From Pseudomonas cavernae (lineage in GTDB: Bacteria > Pseudomonadota > Gammaproteobacteria > Pseudomonadales > Pseudomonadaceae), in the NCBI RefSeq assembly GCF_003595175.1, contig NZ_CP032419.1, positions 4,588,001-4,652,000 of the forward strand: DNA of 64,000 nt. Reading direction: 5' to 3'. Positions 9,083 through 17,160 of this stretch are shown piece after piece. The position numbers and the translations under genes are program-made. Within the stretch, counting starts at the first letter, position 1, and every line of letters starts with the position of its first letter. Below the pieces are notes generated by a model, which saw nothing but the letters and a program-made list of their open reading frames with translations, did no database searches and was not told the DNA's origin.

Positions 9083-9697
9083 ATGTTCGTCCGCGCCTAC
9101 CTCCGCGCCTCTACTATCGAGCAAGACGCCAGCCGCGCCCGCGCGGCCCTGGAGCAGTTCGCTGCCAGCCATGATCGAGTGATCGCCGCCGAGTACCTGG
9201 AGAACGCCAGCGGCGCCAGGGTCGACCGGCCCGAGTTGCTGCGCCTGCTGAAGGACGCGCGCAAGGGTGACGTGTTGCTGGTGGAATCCATCGACCGCCT
9301 CTCCCGTCTGCCTGTCGAGGATTGGCAGAGGCTGAAGGCTGCCATCGACGCCAAGGGTCTGCGCATCGTTGCGCTTGACCTGCCCACCAGCCACCAGGGT
9401 ATTTCCGACACCAGGGGCGACGAGTTCACCAACCGCATGCTCGGCGCCATCAATTCGATGCTGGTGGAGATGATGGCCGCCATCGCCCGCAAGGACTACG
9501 AGCAGCGCCGCGAGCGCCAGGCCCAGGGCATCGACAAGGCGAAGGCTGAAGGGAAGTACAAGGGGCGCCCGGTGGATGCCGATCTGCACAAACGCATCAC
9601 TGAGCTGCTGAAGGCTGGCCTGGGCATCCGGGCAACGGCCCGTCACGCCGATTGCAGCACCACCACCGTTCTGCGCATCCGTGACGCCATTACGTGA
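9083..9697 (+). CDS. Serine recombinase (resolvase/invertase family)
   Basis: This 204-residue protein has an N-terminal catalytic domain beginning FVRAYLRASTIEQD, where the Ser of RAST is the nucleophile. ESIDRLSRLPVEDW follows and supplies the conserved Arg and Asp region. A linker and a C-terminal helix-turn-helix (ITELLKAGLGIRATARHADC) complete the small-resolvase layout. The ATG at 9083 is preferred over the ATG at 9014 because of the aggagcaagga just upstream and the match to family starts. It probably resolves or inverts DNA between res-like sites within the island or a former transposon; no partner transposase is present. Confidence 0.9.
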   Translation: MFVRAYLRASTIEQDASRARAALEQFAASHDRVIAAEYLENASGARVDRPELLRLLKDARKGDVLLVESIDRLSRLPVEDWQRLKAAIDAKGLRIVALDLPTSHQGISDTRGDEFTNRMLGAINSMLVEMMAAIARKDYEQRRERQAQGIDKAKAEGKYKGRPVDADLHKRITELLKAGLGIRATARHADCSTTTVLRIRDAIT

Positions 9698-9758
9698 CGA
9701 GTGCCGATGCTTCGTGCTGTCACCCTGCTGTCACGGGTGCTGCTCGCTGTCAACGCGA

Positions 9759-9783
9759 AAGGGCTGGAGCCCTTGATTTTATT
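9759..9783 (+). terminator. Probable terminator of the serine recombinase gene
   Basis: The stem aagggc / gccctt with a tgga loop is followed by gattttatt, 62 bases after the recombinase stop. The stem is short, so it may be weak. Confidence 0.4.
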
Positions 9784-9894
9784 GGCGTCCCAGAGTGATT
9801 TAGTACCAACCTTCCCCTTAGGAGGTGTAAGGCGGCATGACATGCAGGGACCCACCGTCCTGCTCATCGATGCCAGGGCGTCGGGCTAGAGACC

Positions 9895-10329
9895 GTGTCG
9901 GATCGCGCGGGCCACCGTTCAGCATCGGTGTCAGCCAGGTCGATCGGCTCGTGCGGCTCCCAATACCGGCCCTCCAAGAGTTCTGAAGGTCGAACGCCCA
10001 GCAATCGCGACTCGTGTCAGCAGGCTGCGCGACCGCTGGGGCGGCCAGGCTCAGTGTTAACGCTTGATCGCCTTCAGCAGGGTGGCCAACGTCACTTCGT
10101 CGCCGACCTCAATCCACCAGTCCTGGTCGTGCTGGAGCAGTGCCCCGCCCCGATAAAGCGGGTCACTGCGCAATTGCAGTCATCTGACCAGCCAATTGCA
10201 TTGGTACTGACCACCACTTGCAACTGTGGTAGCCACATGGTCAACCGGAAGCCCAAGAAGGTCGTAGGTGTGTACCTGTCCTGCTCCAAATATCCGGCGT
10301 GTCATGGCACACGCCGGCTTACCAGGTAG
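9895..10329 (+). CDS. Uncertain ORF with C-terminal topoisomerase-type zinc ribbon
   Basis: The last 40 residues read like a C4 zinc ribbon of the topoisomerase I type: CNCGSHMV, then VGVYLSCSKYPACHGTRR. The usual CPxCG is here CNCG, so one ligand spacing is off. The first 100 residues are low in structure and unlike any family I know. On the opposite strand a short frame (GALLQHDQDWWIEVGDEVTL, then LLKAIKR and a stop at 10057) also looks protein-like. Most likely two gene remnants overlap here and neither is complete. Confidence 0.3.
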   Translation: MSDRAGHRSASVSARSIGSCGSQYRPSKSSEGRTPSNRDSCQQAARPLGRPGSVLTLDRLQQGGQRHFVADLNPPVLVVLEQCPAPIKRVTAQLQSSDQPIALVLTTTCNCGSHMVNRKPKKVVGVYLSCSKYPACHGTRRLTR

Positions 10330-10336
10330 AACTCGG

Positions 10337-11794
10337 CTACTTGCTCTTCACGCTACTATGTCGGCTCACAGGGTGTGCATCGGTTACCACACTGATCTGT
10401 TCGACGTGGTGGACCACAACTGATTTGGTGTTAACCCTAAGCGTGTTGATTCGAGTGTCGGCGTCCAGATTCATCTGGGAAAAGTGAGCCCAGAACGGGA
10501 GCATTTCGTTTGGCTGTTCTGGAGCCGGGTCCGGTTCAGGGGGCAGATGCTCATGGACGCGGTATTCTGCATGGAAACCGTCTTCATCACTGAAGCCTGT
10601 ATAAGCGCCAATCTCGGTGTCTTTTGGCAGATTGAGCGAGGCGACCCGAGCTGCTTTGTGGAATAGGACGATGTTGCGGCCGGCTTTCATCTGAGCTGAC
10701 ATGAAAATGATGCCGTCGAGCGGTGGGTCATTTTCATTTGCCAGGAAGTCGGCAATGGCTTGCGTCGGTAGATAGTCGAAATCCTTGTCGCTTGGCATTA
10801 TCGGCCGAGATATCTTCTGGCCGAGTGTCCTCAGGAAGGCTACCCGTTCCAGCTTATCCTTGAATGCCGGGTCGAAGATGCTACCAGGGGCGTGCACCGC
10901 AGCCAGTGCCGTGAGATCTAGGAGTTTCAACGGTCGAATGATGCTGAACTGGGCGACGGCGACTCGGCTACCCACGGAGGGACGGACCTCAGCAATTGCA
11001 ACCTCTGACTCTTCAGCTCCGTAAAACACTGCGATACCGCGAGGGTTCATCCGGCCAGCCGTTGCAAAGCGTGAGGGTGGTGGTGCCAAACCTTTATCGG
11101 GGCGACGCATGGCGTCGAGGAGGCCATCTTCCGACTGAAACTCGCGAGCGCGGTAGAGGTGTTCGACGGGATGTCCCGGCCCTGCGTCCACCACCAGCGG
11201 GCGGTCGTCCCTGGTTCGGAATTTGTCGATCTCACGGAAAAGGTCAGTCAGCAGTCCGGCGGCTGAACGACTGAAGAAACGGGCTTCTGTCTGGAGTGAA
11301 TTTTCGAAGACGGTCCATTCCAACTGCCAGGCGAAAGCACTGTAATCCTTCAGTTCGTAATAGGAGTCACCATCGAACGGGCACTCCTCGCCCATTGCGG
11401 CGTTGTCATGGTCATAGTGCCTGGATGACAGCAGCTCCAGGACATCCTCAGCGGCTTCTGTCGGAATTTCCGCAGCTGCCTCAATGGCTTCAACCACCGG
11501 TTCACCATCGCGATACCACTCGTAGATCGAGTCTTCGTCAGCCTGCATCCGTGATTGTTCGGCGGTAGGTTGATCTGAGGTCTGAAAGCAGTGCTGCTCA
11601 AATGCCAGTTCGATGCGATTCGCAAGATCGACTAGAGGCCAGGTGGGGGCACTTTTCCCGCAGTAGGCGCACACATCTTTGTCGTCGTCAGCCTTTATCT
11701 CGCCAGACAGGAACTCAACTTTCACGCAATCGTGGCAGATGCGTTTCGCTTCAAGCTCATCTTTGTCGGTGTAGTCCATGTGATCTCGACTCAC
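10337..11794 (-). CDS. HEPN/RES-type RES-domain protein (putative NAD-consuming toxin or effector)
   Basis: This 485-residue protein starts with GTG at 11794; an ATG at 11779 is an alternative. The N-terminus has four Cys (C20, C23, C42, C45) that could bind zinc, and residues about 50-200 form an acidic helical region of the HEPN/RES_N type. The RES domain follows from about 210, with the three hallmark residues: Arg in HLYRARE (R215/R217), Glu in AIAEVRP (E269) and Ser in FMSAQ (S366). Characterised RES toxins degrade NAD+ and pair with Xre-like antitoxins, but none is adjacent here. The upstream frameshifted gene overlaps it by four bases (GTGA), suggesting coupled translation. Its role in defence is inferred. 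Confidence 0.8.
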   Translation of the reverse strand: MSRDHMDYTDKDELEAKRICHDCVKVEFLSGEIKADDDKDVCAYCGKSAPTWPLVDLANRIELAFEQHCFQTSDQPTAEQSRMQADEDSIYEWYRDGEPVVEAIEAAAEIPTEAAEDVLELLSSRHYDHDNAAMGEECPFDGDSYYELKDYSAFAWQLEWTVFENSLQTEARFFSRSAAGLLTDLFREIDKFRTRDDRPLVVDAGPGHPVEHLYRAREFQSEDGLLDAMRRPDKGLAPPPSRFATAGRMNPRGIAVFYGAEESEVAIAEVRPSVGSRVAVAQFSIIRPLKLLDLTALAAVHAPGSIFDPAFKDKLERVAFLRTLGQKISRPIMPSDKDFDYLPTQAIADFLANENDPPLDGIIFMSAQMKAGRNIVLFHKAARVASLNLPKDTEIGAYTGFSDEDGFHAEYRVHEHLPPEPDPAPEQPNEMLPFWAHFSQMNLDADTRINTLRVNTKSVVVHHVEQISVVTDAHPVSRHSSVKSK

Positions 11795-12173
11795 TTCGCC
11801 GGGTGCGTGGTTGGGGCAGGGTCACGGTTGAAACGCTTGATCGTACGCGAGTCGGCCTCGGGGTCGACCGCCTCGCAGAGTACCAGGTAGCAGGGCGCTC
11901 CCTGGTGGATCGCCTGTACATGGCGGAGGCGTTCTGTGTAGCCCAGCGCCTGGCAGCCAGTGGAAACTGCTACAGGTGAGTCAGTTCCACGCACTGGCGG
12001 CCGGGGTGACTTGGTGTGCGGGCGATACGGTCACGCCAGACACGCAGATACACCGTGCCGTTGGGGTGGATTGTCCCCCAGGAGCAGCGGGTGTCGTGGA
12101 GCGGCGCGCCGAGTCGGACGAACAGATCGGTGATTGTATCTTGGTAGGCGGGTTGGGCGTGGCGCGAGGGCAT
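11791..12173 (-). pseudogene. Frameshifted gene upstream of the RES-domain gene
   Basis: The first frame starts at ATG 12173 (MPSRHAQPAYQDTITDLFVR) and runs through WGTIHPNGTVYLRVWRDRI to CVELTH, then hits a stop near 11970. The next frame continues with LGYTERLRHVQAIHQGAPCY and LVLCEAVDPEA to a stop overlapping the RES start. Together they read as one protein of about 125 residues with a single frameshift near 11980. I recognise the pattern as a conserved bacterial hypothetical but not its function. The first 24 codons also occur at 17161-17265. Confidence 0.55.
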
Positions 12174-12286
12174 GGCAGGCGCCTCATTGGGCAGCCATCT
12201 TGAGGCTAGCATGCACGCGCTGAGCGGCTGATCGCCGGCCAGCCTGCTGGCAGTCGCGCCACTCCAGGTTTTGATAGTGCCCCACG
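12096..12286 (+). repeat. 191-bp direct repeat, left copy
   Basis: Aligned by eye with 17188-17378 this segment is the same length with about 13 mismatches (about 93% identity). It covers the 5' end and upstream region of the frameshifted gene. The two copies bracket the TerS-like gene, bufABC, the efflux remnants and the LCAT-like lipoprotein. Confidence 0.85.
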
Positions 12287-12293
12287 GGGTTCC

Positions 12294-12316
12294 GAGCGCC
12301 CAAATGCTGACCGTGT
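12294..12316 (+). repeat. 23-bp inverted repeat, left copy
   Basis: This segment (gagcgcccaaatgctg...) is the exact reverse complement of 17382-17404. Each copy lies within eight bases of the end of a 191-bp direct repeat. The change of orientation at the same junction suggests a recombination or inversion end. Confidence 0.75.
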
Positions 12317-12403
12317 TGTCCGTTGGGCTCGAACGGCCATTTACTGGCCTCTTTTCCAGTGCGCGCTGTCGGATGGCCAGCTCGTTGTGCAGGACTACGG
12401 CGG

Positions 12404-12760
12404 TCAAGCCAGGTGCTCCAGCCACTGCTCATGGGTCAGCTGGGTGACGCTGGTTTCAACCTGCTGCTTGATTCCGTACTTGCGCGCGGCTAAGCGCTCG
12501 GCCATCCGCCAACGACTGTCGATCATCAGCTTGGTCTTGCTGATCGCCGCCGGGTCAAGCTCGGCGTCGTCGGCGATGTCGAGCGTCTCGTCGACGACCA
12601 GATCAATACGCACCGCCATGGCCGCCTGGTAGGCGAGGCGGAATTCTTCGTGCCTGATCAACCAGCGGCAGACCACTGCACGCGCCGGCATGCCAGGGCG
12701 TTTGCACAGGCGGTTCAGCGAACAGGGCTCCATCAGCGCGGCACAGATGCGCTCGGCCAT
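12404..12760 (-). CDS. Phage terminase small subunit-like protein
   Basis: The 118-residue product has a helix-turn-helix start (AERICAALMEPCSLNRLCKR, then PARAVVCRWLIRHEEFRLAY), followed by DETLDIADDAELDP and RWRMAERLAARKYG, the pattern of TerS-like DNA-packaging proteins. The frame is open upstream of the ATG (GENNPYACICATIYSAEM), and TerS proteins usually include that part. The true start may therefore be a non-ATG codon upstream, or the 5' end is lost. It lies on the same strand as the integrase/AlpA/primase operon. Confidence 0.65.
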   Translation of the reverse strand: MAERICAALMEPCSLNRLCKRPGMPARAVVCRWLIRHEEFRLAYQAAMAVRIDLVVDETLDIADDAELDPAAISKTKLMIDSRWRMAERLAARKYGIKQQVETSVTQLTHEQWLEHLA

Positions 12761-12904
12761 TTCCGCGCTGTAGATGGTCGCGCAAATGCAGGCATAGGGA
12801 TTATTTTCGCCTGGCCGTAACGCCAGAAACTGTCTTCACTCTACCAATGTGTCGGGACCGAATAAGCCGTCCACGGCCGACATCCATCACATGAGGACAA
12901 CAAG

Positions 12905-13159
12905 ATGACCGTCAAGACTGCCGCTGCTGGCGCCGCCCTGGCCCTGGCCGCCGCCGGCCTATTCGCCAGCATCCCGACCCAATCCTTCGCCGAGGAAGCC
13001 CAGATGGTGCACTGTTACGGCGTCAACGCCTGCAAAGGGCAGAACGACTGCAAGACCGCGAAAAACGCCTGCAAAGGGAAGGGTGAATGCAAGGGCCAAG
13101 GCTTCAAGAGCATGACCCTGGCCGAGTGCAACAACGCCGGCGGCAAAGTCGGTCCATAA
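12905..13159 (+). CDS. bufA: BufA1-type bufferin precursor (DUF2282)
   Basis: This 84-residue precursor has a signal peptide (MTVKTAAAGAALALAAAGLF...SFAEE). The core contains six Cys in a regular spacing: HCYGVNACKGQNDC, KNAC, KGEC, AEC. Bufferins are periplasmic peptides whose cysteines are converted by a DUF692 enzyme (to thiooxazole-type groups) and then bind copper; this is known for characterised relatives and inferred here. The start follows gaggacaacaag. The DUF692 and DUF2063 genes lie directly downstream. The 120-base region before it may hold an extracytoplasmic-sigma-type promoter, but I cannot fix it. Confidence 0.88.
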   Translation: MTVKTAAAGAALALAAAGLFASIPTQSFAEEAQMVHCYGVNACKGQNDCKTAKNACKGKGECKGQGFKSMTLAECNNAGGKVGP

Positions 13160-13217
13160 GTGCACGCGGGGTGGCCGATGTGCGGCCACCCCGACCCCTT
13201 AGGCGAAGGAGCCCGGC

Positions 13218-14063
13218 ATGTCCTCAGTTACTCCCTGCATCGGCTACGGCCTGGGGCTGCGCAGCACCTACTACAACGAGATACTCGAGCAGCGCCCGGC
13301 GGTGGACTGGTTCGAAGTGGTCTCGGAAAACTATCTGGTCGAGGGCGGCAAGGCGCTGTACTACCTGGACGCCATCGGCGAGCACTACCCGCTGGTGATG
13401 CACGGCGTGTCGTTGTCCATCGGCGGCCCGCATCCGCTCGATCGCGACTACCTGCAGCAGCTCAAGCGTCTCGCCGAACGGGTGCAGCCGGAGTGGATCT
13501 CCGACCACCTGTGTTGGAGCCGCGGTAACGCCCATCAACTGCACGACCTGCTGCCGCTGCCTTACAGCGAAGAAAGCCTGCAGTATGTGGCCGCCCGTGT
13601 GCGCCAGGTGCAGGAGGTAATAGAGCGGCCGCTGGTGCTGGAAAATGTCTCCAGTTACGTGCGCACCGCGAACTCTGATTTCAGCGAATGGCAGTTCCTC
13701 GCCGCCCTCAGCGAGTTGAGCGGCTGCGAGTTGCTGCTGGACGTCAACAACGTCTACGTCAGCGCGCGCAACCACGATTTTGACCCCTGGACCTTCATCA
13801 GTGCGCTGCCGGCCGCGCGCATCCGCCAGCTGCACCTGGCCGGGCATAGCGACTACGGCAGCTACCTGATCGATACCCACGATCAGCCGGTCAGCGATCC
13901 GGTTTGGCGGCTCTATCAGCGCACCCTGCAGCATCTCGGCCCGGTCGCCACCCTGCTGGAGCGCGACGATCACTTCCCGCCCTTGGTCGAGCTGCTCGCC
14001 GAGTTGGACCAGGCTCGCGCCCTCGGCGCCGTAGCACTCGGCACGGAGGCCGCATGCGCCTGA
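13218..14063 (+). CDS. bufB: BufB: DUF692 multinuclear iron oxidative enzyme (MNIO)
   Basis: The 281-residue TIM-barrel protein belongs to the MbnB/DUF692 family. Visible metal-site segments are HGVSLSIGG near residue 71, WISDHLCW, LVLENVSSY, LLLDVNNVYVSA and QLHLAGHSD. It would modify cysteines of the upstream BufA precursor using iron and oxygen in the cytoplasm before export. The ATG follows aaggagcccggc. The next gene starts ten bases before its stop, so bufB and bufC are translationally coupled. Confidence 0.92.
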   Translation: MSSVTPCIGYGLGLRSTYYNEILEQRPAVDWFEVVSENYLVEGGKALYYLDAIGEHYPLVMHGVSLSIGGPHPLDRDYLQQLKRLAERVQPEWISDHLCWSRGNAHQLHDLLPLPYSEESLQYVAARVRQVQEVIERPLVLENVSSYVRTANSDFSEWQFLAALSELSGCELLLDVNNVYVSARNHDFDPWTFISALPAARIRQLHLAGHSDYGSYLIDTHDQPVSDPVWRLYQRTLQHLGPVATLLERDDHFPPLVELLAELDQARALGAVALGTEAACA

Positions 14064-14845
14064 ACGACTGGCAGCGCGAACTAGAGGCCTACCTGCTCGG
14101 CGTACCGACGCAGCCCAACACGGCGTTGCGCGACAGCCTGCTCGGCAGCCCCGCCTTGAGCGCCGAGGAAGGCCTGGCGATCTACCACAACGCCTACCGG
14201 GCGCGGCTGTTGGATGCCCTGCGCGAAGACTACCCGACCCTGCACCATTGGCTCGGTGACGACGAGTTCGAGGGTCTGGCGAGTGCCTATCTGCAAGCCC
14301 ATCCATCCCGCCATTTCAGCCTGCGCTGGCTGGGTGCGCGGCTGGCGGATTTCATCGACGGCTATCTGGTCGCCGCAAAGAGCGCCCCACTGGCCGAACT
14401 GGCGCGTCTGGAATGGGCTTTCACCCTGGCCTTCGACGCCGCGGACGGCGAACCCCTGACCTTGCAGAGCATGGCCACGCTGCCGCCCGCGGATTGGCCC
14501 GAGCTACGGGTACGCCTGCTGCCCAGCGTGCAGTGGCTGGTCTGCCACTACAACAGCCTGGTGTTGTGGCGCGCACTCAAGGCCGCCGAGGAGACGCCAG
14601 CCAGCACACTGCTGGAGCAGCCGCACGTCTGCCTGATCTGGCGCCAGGGCCTGGTCAGCCAGTACCGCAGCCTGGGCCCGGCGGAAGCCGAGGCGTTGCA
14701 CGGCATGAGCCAGCAAGGCTGGAGTTTCGCTGAGTTATGCGCCGAACTGAGCGCGCATGGCAATGCCGCGCCTCTTCAGGCGGCGACTTGGCTCAAGCAG
14801 TGGATCAGCGAGGGCACACTTGAGCGTTCAAGTCCGTCTCTCTAG
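14054..14845 (+). CDS. bufC: BufC: DUF2063 (putative DNA-binding domain) partner protein
   Basis: The 263-residue product has the DUF2063 N-terminal pattern (MRLNDWQRELEAYLLG, then YHNAYRARLLDALREDYP) and a WLKQWISEGTL end. BufC-type proteins act as partners that present the precursor to the DUF692 enzyme, comparable to MbnC; the old label 'DNA-binding' is probably misleading. The ATG at 14054 follows ggaggc and overlaps bufB by ten bases. The 3' end overlaps a converging frame by 41 bases. Confidence 0.88.
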   Translation: MRLNDWQRELEAYLLGVPTQPNTALRDSLLGSPALSAEEGLAIYHNAYRARLLDALREDYPTLHHWLGDDEFEGLASAYLQAHPSRHFSLRWLGARLADFIDGYLVAAKSAPLAELARLEWAFTLAFDAADGEPLTLQSMATLPPADWPELRVRLLPSVQWLVCHYNSLVLWRALKAAEETPASTLLEQPHVCLIWRQGLVSQYRSLGPAEAEALHGMSQQGWSFAELCAELSAHGNAAPLQAATWLKQWISEGTLERSSPSL

Positions 14846-15257
14846 TCCCAATTCCACCGGCTCTGTGCCACCGCATCATGGGCATACAGGCTTTCCTCAT
14901 GTACTCCCGCAGGGGAAATCCCTCGATCGCGAGCAGGAAATCGCTGGAGGAGGAAACCACGATGGAGCTGGGCAGCGTGACGGGAGGCTTCACGATCGAC
15001 ACTTGCAGCAGGCTGGCGGTCTTGCATTCCTGGCCGGGCTTGCAGGGTTTGCCATGCTCGGAGGGGCTGCCCATGCTGTGGCAACAGTCCGGCTCCACAT
15101 CCCCCATCATCGCCATACCTGTAGATTTCATCGGGCAAGGTTCTGACGGTACCTCGATGCCCGCCATCCCGCTCAGGGGAAGCGCCAGGCTGCCCACACC
15201 CCTTCCGGGGTATGGCGACCTCCGCGCGTTTGATTCCTGTACCACACTGATTTTCAT
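14805..15257 (-). CDS. Met/Cys/His-rich small protein, probably metal-related, likely decayed
   Basis: The middle of the frame is rich in soft-metal ligands: EPCPMKSTGMAMMGDVEPDC, CHSMGSPSEHGKPCKPGQEC, then TASLLQVSIVKPPVTL. I know similar small secreted proteins from just upstream of CzcC/CusC-type efflux genes. Here the gene points away from the efflux remnant at 15332. The N-terminus lacks a clean signal peptide and the C-terminus (RWHRAGGIGTRET) looks like read-through into bufC, so both ends may be damaged. Confidence 0.5.
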   Translation of the reverse strand: MKISVVQESNARRSPYPGRGVGSLALPLSGMAGIEVPSEPCPMKSTGMAMMGDVEPDCCHSMGSPSEHGKPCKPGQECKTASLLQVSIVKPPVTLPSSIVVSSSSDFLLAIEGFPLREYMRKACMPMMRWHRAGGIGTRETDLNAQVCPR

Positions 15258-15331
15258 CTCGCATTGGCGGGATGGCTAGTCTGCGCGCTCGTCCGAGCGG
15301 CGCGCAGCGAATCATCACAGGAATCGTGAAC

Positions 15332-15634
15332 ATGAATTCCAAACGCTATTGCACCGGTTGGCCCGTCGTGGCTGCCCTGGCGACAACCGTGCTGGCATTG
15401 CCGAGCCTGGCCGCCCCCCTGACACTCGATGAAGCCTTGCAACTGGCCGAAGACAATGCCCCCTCGCTGACCGCCCAGGCGGCCAAACTGCAGGCGGCCA
15501 GTAGCGCCGCCATCCCGGCCGGCGAATTACCCGATCCTAAGTTACTGCTAGGCGTGCAGAACTTCCCCGTTGGCGGCCCCGATCGCTGGACCATCGGCCA
15601 GGACTTCATGACCATGCGGATGGTCCAACCCTAG
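15332..15634 (+). pseudogene. Truncated outer-membrane efflux protein (CzcC/CusC type, N-terminal part)
   Basis: The signal peptide (NSKRYCTGWPVVAALATTVL...AAP) is followed by LTLDEALQLAEDNAPSLTAQ, AGELPDPKLLLGVQNFP and DFMTMRMV, the standard start of heavy-metal efflux outer-membrane factors. The frame stops after about 100 of the usual 420 residues. The RND pump and adaptor genes are absent. The ATG follows caggaatcgtgaac. Confidence 0.75.
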
Positions 15635-15680
15635 GGTGCGGTGTACGTAGCCGTTTCCCCGTGGCCGCGAAAATGGCATT

Positions 15681-15779
15681 GGCTACTGCCTGATGCAAGC
15701 CTATTGGTTCGCCAGGCCGGTGCCCGAGCAGCAGCTGCTAGACTGGCTGCATGCCTGTGACACCGTCTTGACCTCATGA
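15681..15779 (+). pseudogene. C-terminal fragment of an EAL-domain gene
   Basis: The frame gives GYCLMQAYWFARPVPEQQLL, then DWL, close to the end of EAL domains and similar to the end of the 4257-6575 gene. The rest is missing. It lies about 50 bases after the broken efflux gene, so the junction marks a deletion or insertion scar. Confidence 0.65.
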
Positions 15780-15808
15780 TCAGCCGCACGCACCTCAAGG
15801 CTTCGTTC

Positions 15809-17158
15809 ATGCACTCTGCCGCGCAACTGGTCGCCACGCTCGTACTAGCCGCAGGCCTGTTGGGCTGCAGCGAGTCACCACGTCCCGACCTGAAACGGCT
15901 CTACCAACTCAGCAGCCCCCAGGCCGAAACCGCGCCGGTCATCTTGATTCCAGGGGCCTTCGGCACGCGCCTGCGCGACCGGGTCAGCGGCGAAGAAATC
16001 TGGCCGGGGTCCTGGTGGCGCATTCTGTTCTCGTCCTATCCGGAACTGGCCCTCGACATCGATCCGCAAACGAATAGGCCGCTCCCCTCGAGACTGGAAC
16101 CCTCGGGCATTGCCGAGCAGGCGCTACAGCGCGACTTTTACCGCCCGATCCTGCGAACGTTGACGCAATTCGGTGGCTATGTGCGCGCCCAGCCCGGGAC
16201 GCCGGTGCGCAAGGGCGAGCGCCGCTACTACGTCCTGTCCTACGACTGGCGCCAGGACACCTTGCACAGTGTGCAAGAACTCGATCGGCTGATCGAGGCT
16301 GTGCGTCGTGACTACGCCGATCCTGCGCTACGGGTCAACCTCGTAGCGCACAGCATGGGTGGCCTTATCGCACGTTATTACCTGCGCTTTGGCACCCGCG
16401 ACGTGCTGGACGGCGAGCCTCACCAGGTGACCATGGACGGTGCGCCGCAGGTGCGCAATCTGGTGTTGCTGGGCACACCCAATGGGGGATCGGTCAGCTC
16501 GTTGCACGCCTTCATCGGTGGCGAAAAGGTCGGTCTGGGGCGTATTTCACCACGCACGCTGGCCACCTTTCCCAGCGGCTACCAGCTGTTTCCCCACCCG
16601 CTCAACACCTGGCTGGTGGACATCGAAGGTAAGCCGCGCCACGACGACTTGTTCGACCCCAAGACCTGGCAGAGCATGGCCTGGTCAATCTACGCACCCA
16701 GCCTGGCCGCCGCTGTCGACGCACCGGTGATGCAACGCTATTTCGCCTATAACCTGGAGCGCGCACGTCGTTTGGCTTGGATGCTCTCCGTGGCCGAGCC
16801 GGTGTCGCCGATCCGCTACGTGCTGTTTGGTGGCGGCTGCCACATGACGCCTGCACGGCTCCTGGTGGAACAGCGCGATGGGCGCGACACGGTACGCCTC
16901 ACGCCAGCGGACATTGCTGCACCCCGGCCCGGTGTGCCTTACGACGAGCTGATGATCGAGCCAGGTGATGGACGCGTCACCAAGCCGTCGCTGCTGGCAC
17001 GCGAGACGCTGGACCCAGGCGTACCACAGAATGAGGACAGCTTTCTGCCGGTCGCTTATGCGTTTTTCCTGTGCGAGAACCACACTGACCTGACCAGCAA
17101 CATCAATTTTCAGGACAACCTGCTCAATGTGCTCCTGTCGAACCAACCCCGGCCCTGA
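15809..17158 (+). CDS. LCAT-like alpha/beta hydrolase lipoprotein
   Basis: The start at 15809 gives a compact lipoprotein signal (MHSAAQLVATLVLAAGLLGC) with the Cys at residue 20; an in-frame ATG at 15776 is less suitable. The 449-residue product has an oxyanion-type LIPGAFGTRLRDR segment, YDWRQD and the nucleophile elbow VAHSMGGLIARYY. A late acidic/His region (EPGDGRVTKPS, ENHTDL) could supply the other triad members. This is the lecithin:cholesterol acyltransferase fold family, so an esterase or phospholipase at the envelope is likely. It is cargo inside the 191-bp repeats. Confidence 0.8.
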   Translation: MHSAAQLVATLVLAAGLLGCSESPRPDLKRLYQLSSPQAETAPVILIPGAFGTRLRDRVSGEEIWPGSWWRILFSSYPELALDIDPQTNRPLPSRLEPSGIAEQALQRDFYRPILRTLTQFGGYVRAQPGTPVRKGERRYYVLSYDWRQDTLHSVQELDRLIEAVRRDYADPALRVNLVAHSMGGLIARYYLRFGTRDVLDGEPHQVTMDGAPQVRNLVLLGTPNGGSVSSLHAFIGGEKVGLGRISPRTLATFPSGYQLFPHPLNTWLVDIEGKPRHDDLFDPKTWQSMAWSIYAPSLAAAVDAPVMQRYFAYNLERARRLAWMLSVAEPVSPIRYVLFGGGCHMTPARLLVEQRDGRDTVRLTPADIAAPRPGVPYDELMIEPGDGRVTKPSLLARETLDPGVPQNEDSFLPVAYAFFLCENHTDLTSNINFQDNLLNVLLSNQPRP

Positions 17159-17160
17159 AG

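Noticed and set aside
9779..9835. T-arm-like sequence (reverse strand) suggesting a tRNA remnant after the serine recombinase
   Set aside because: Only a vague match to a T-arm and acceptor end is visible and no cloverleaf can be folded.
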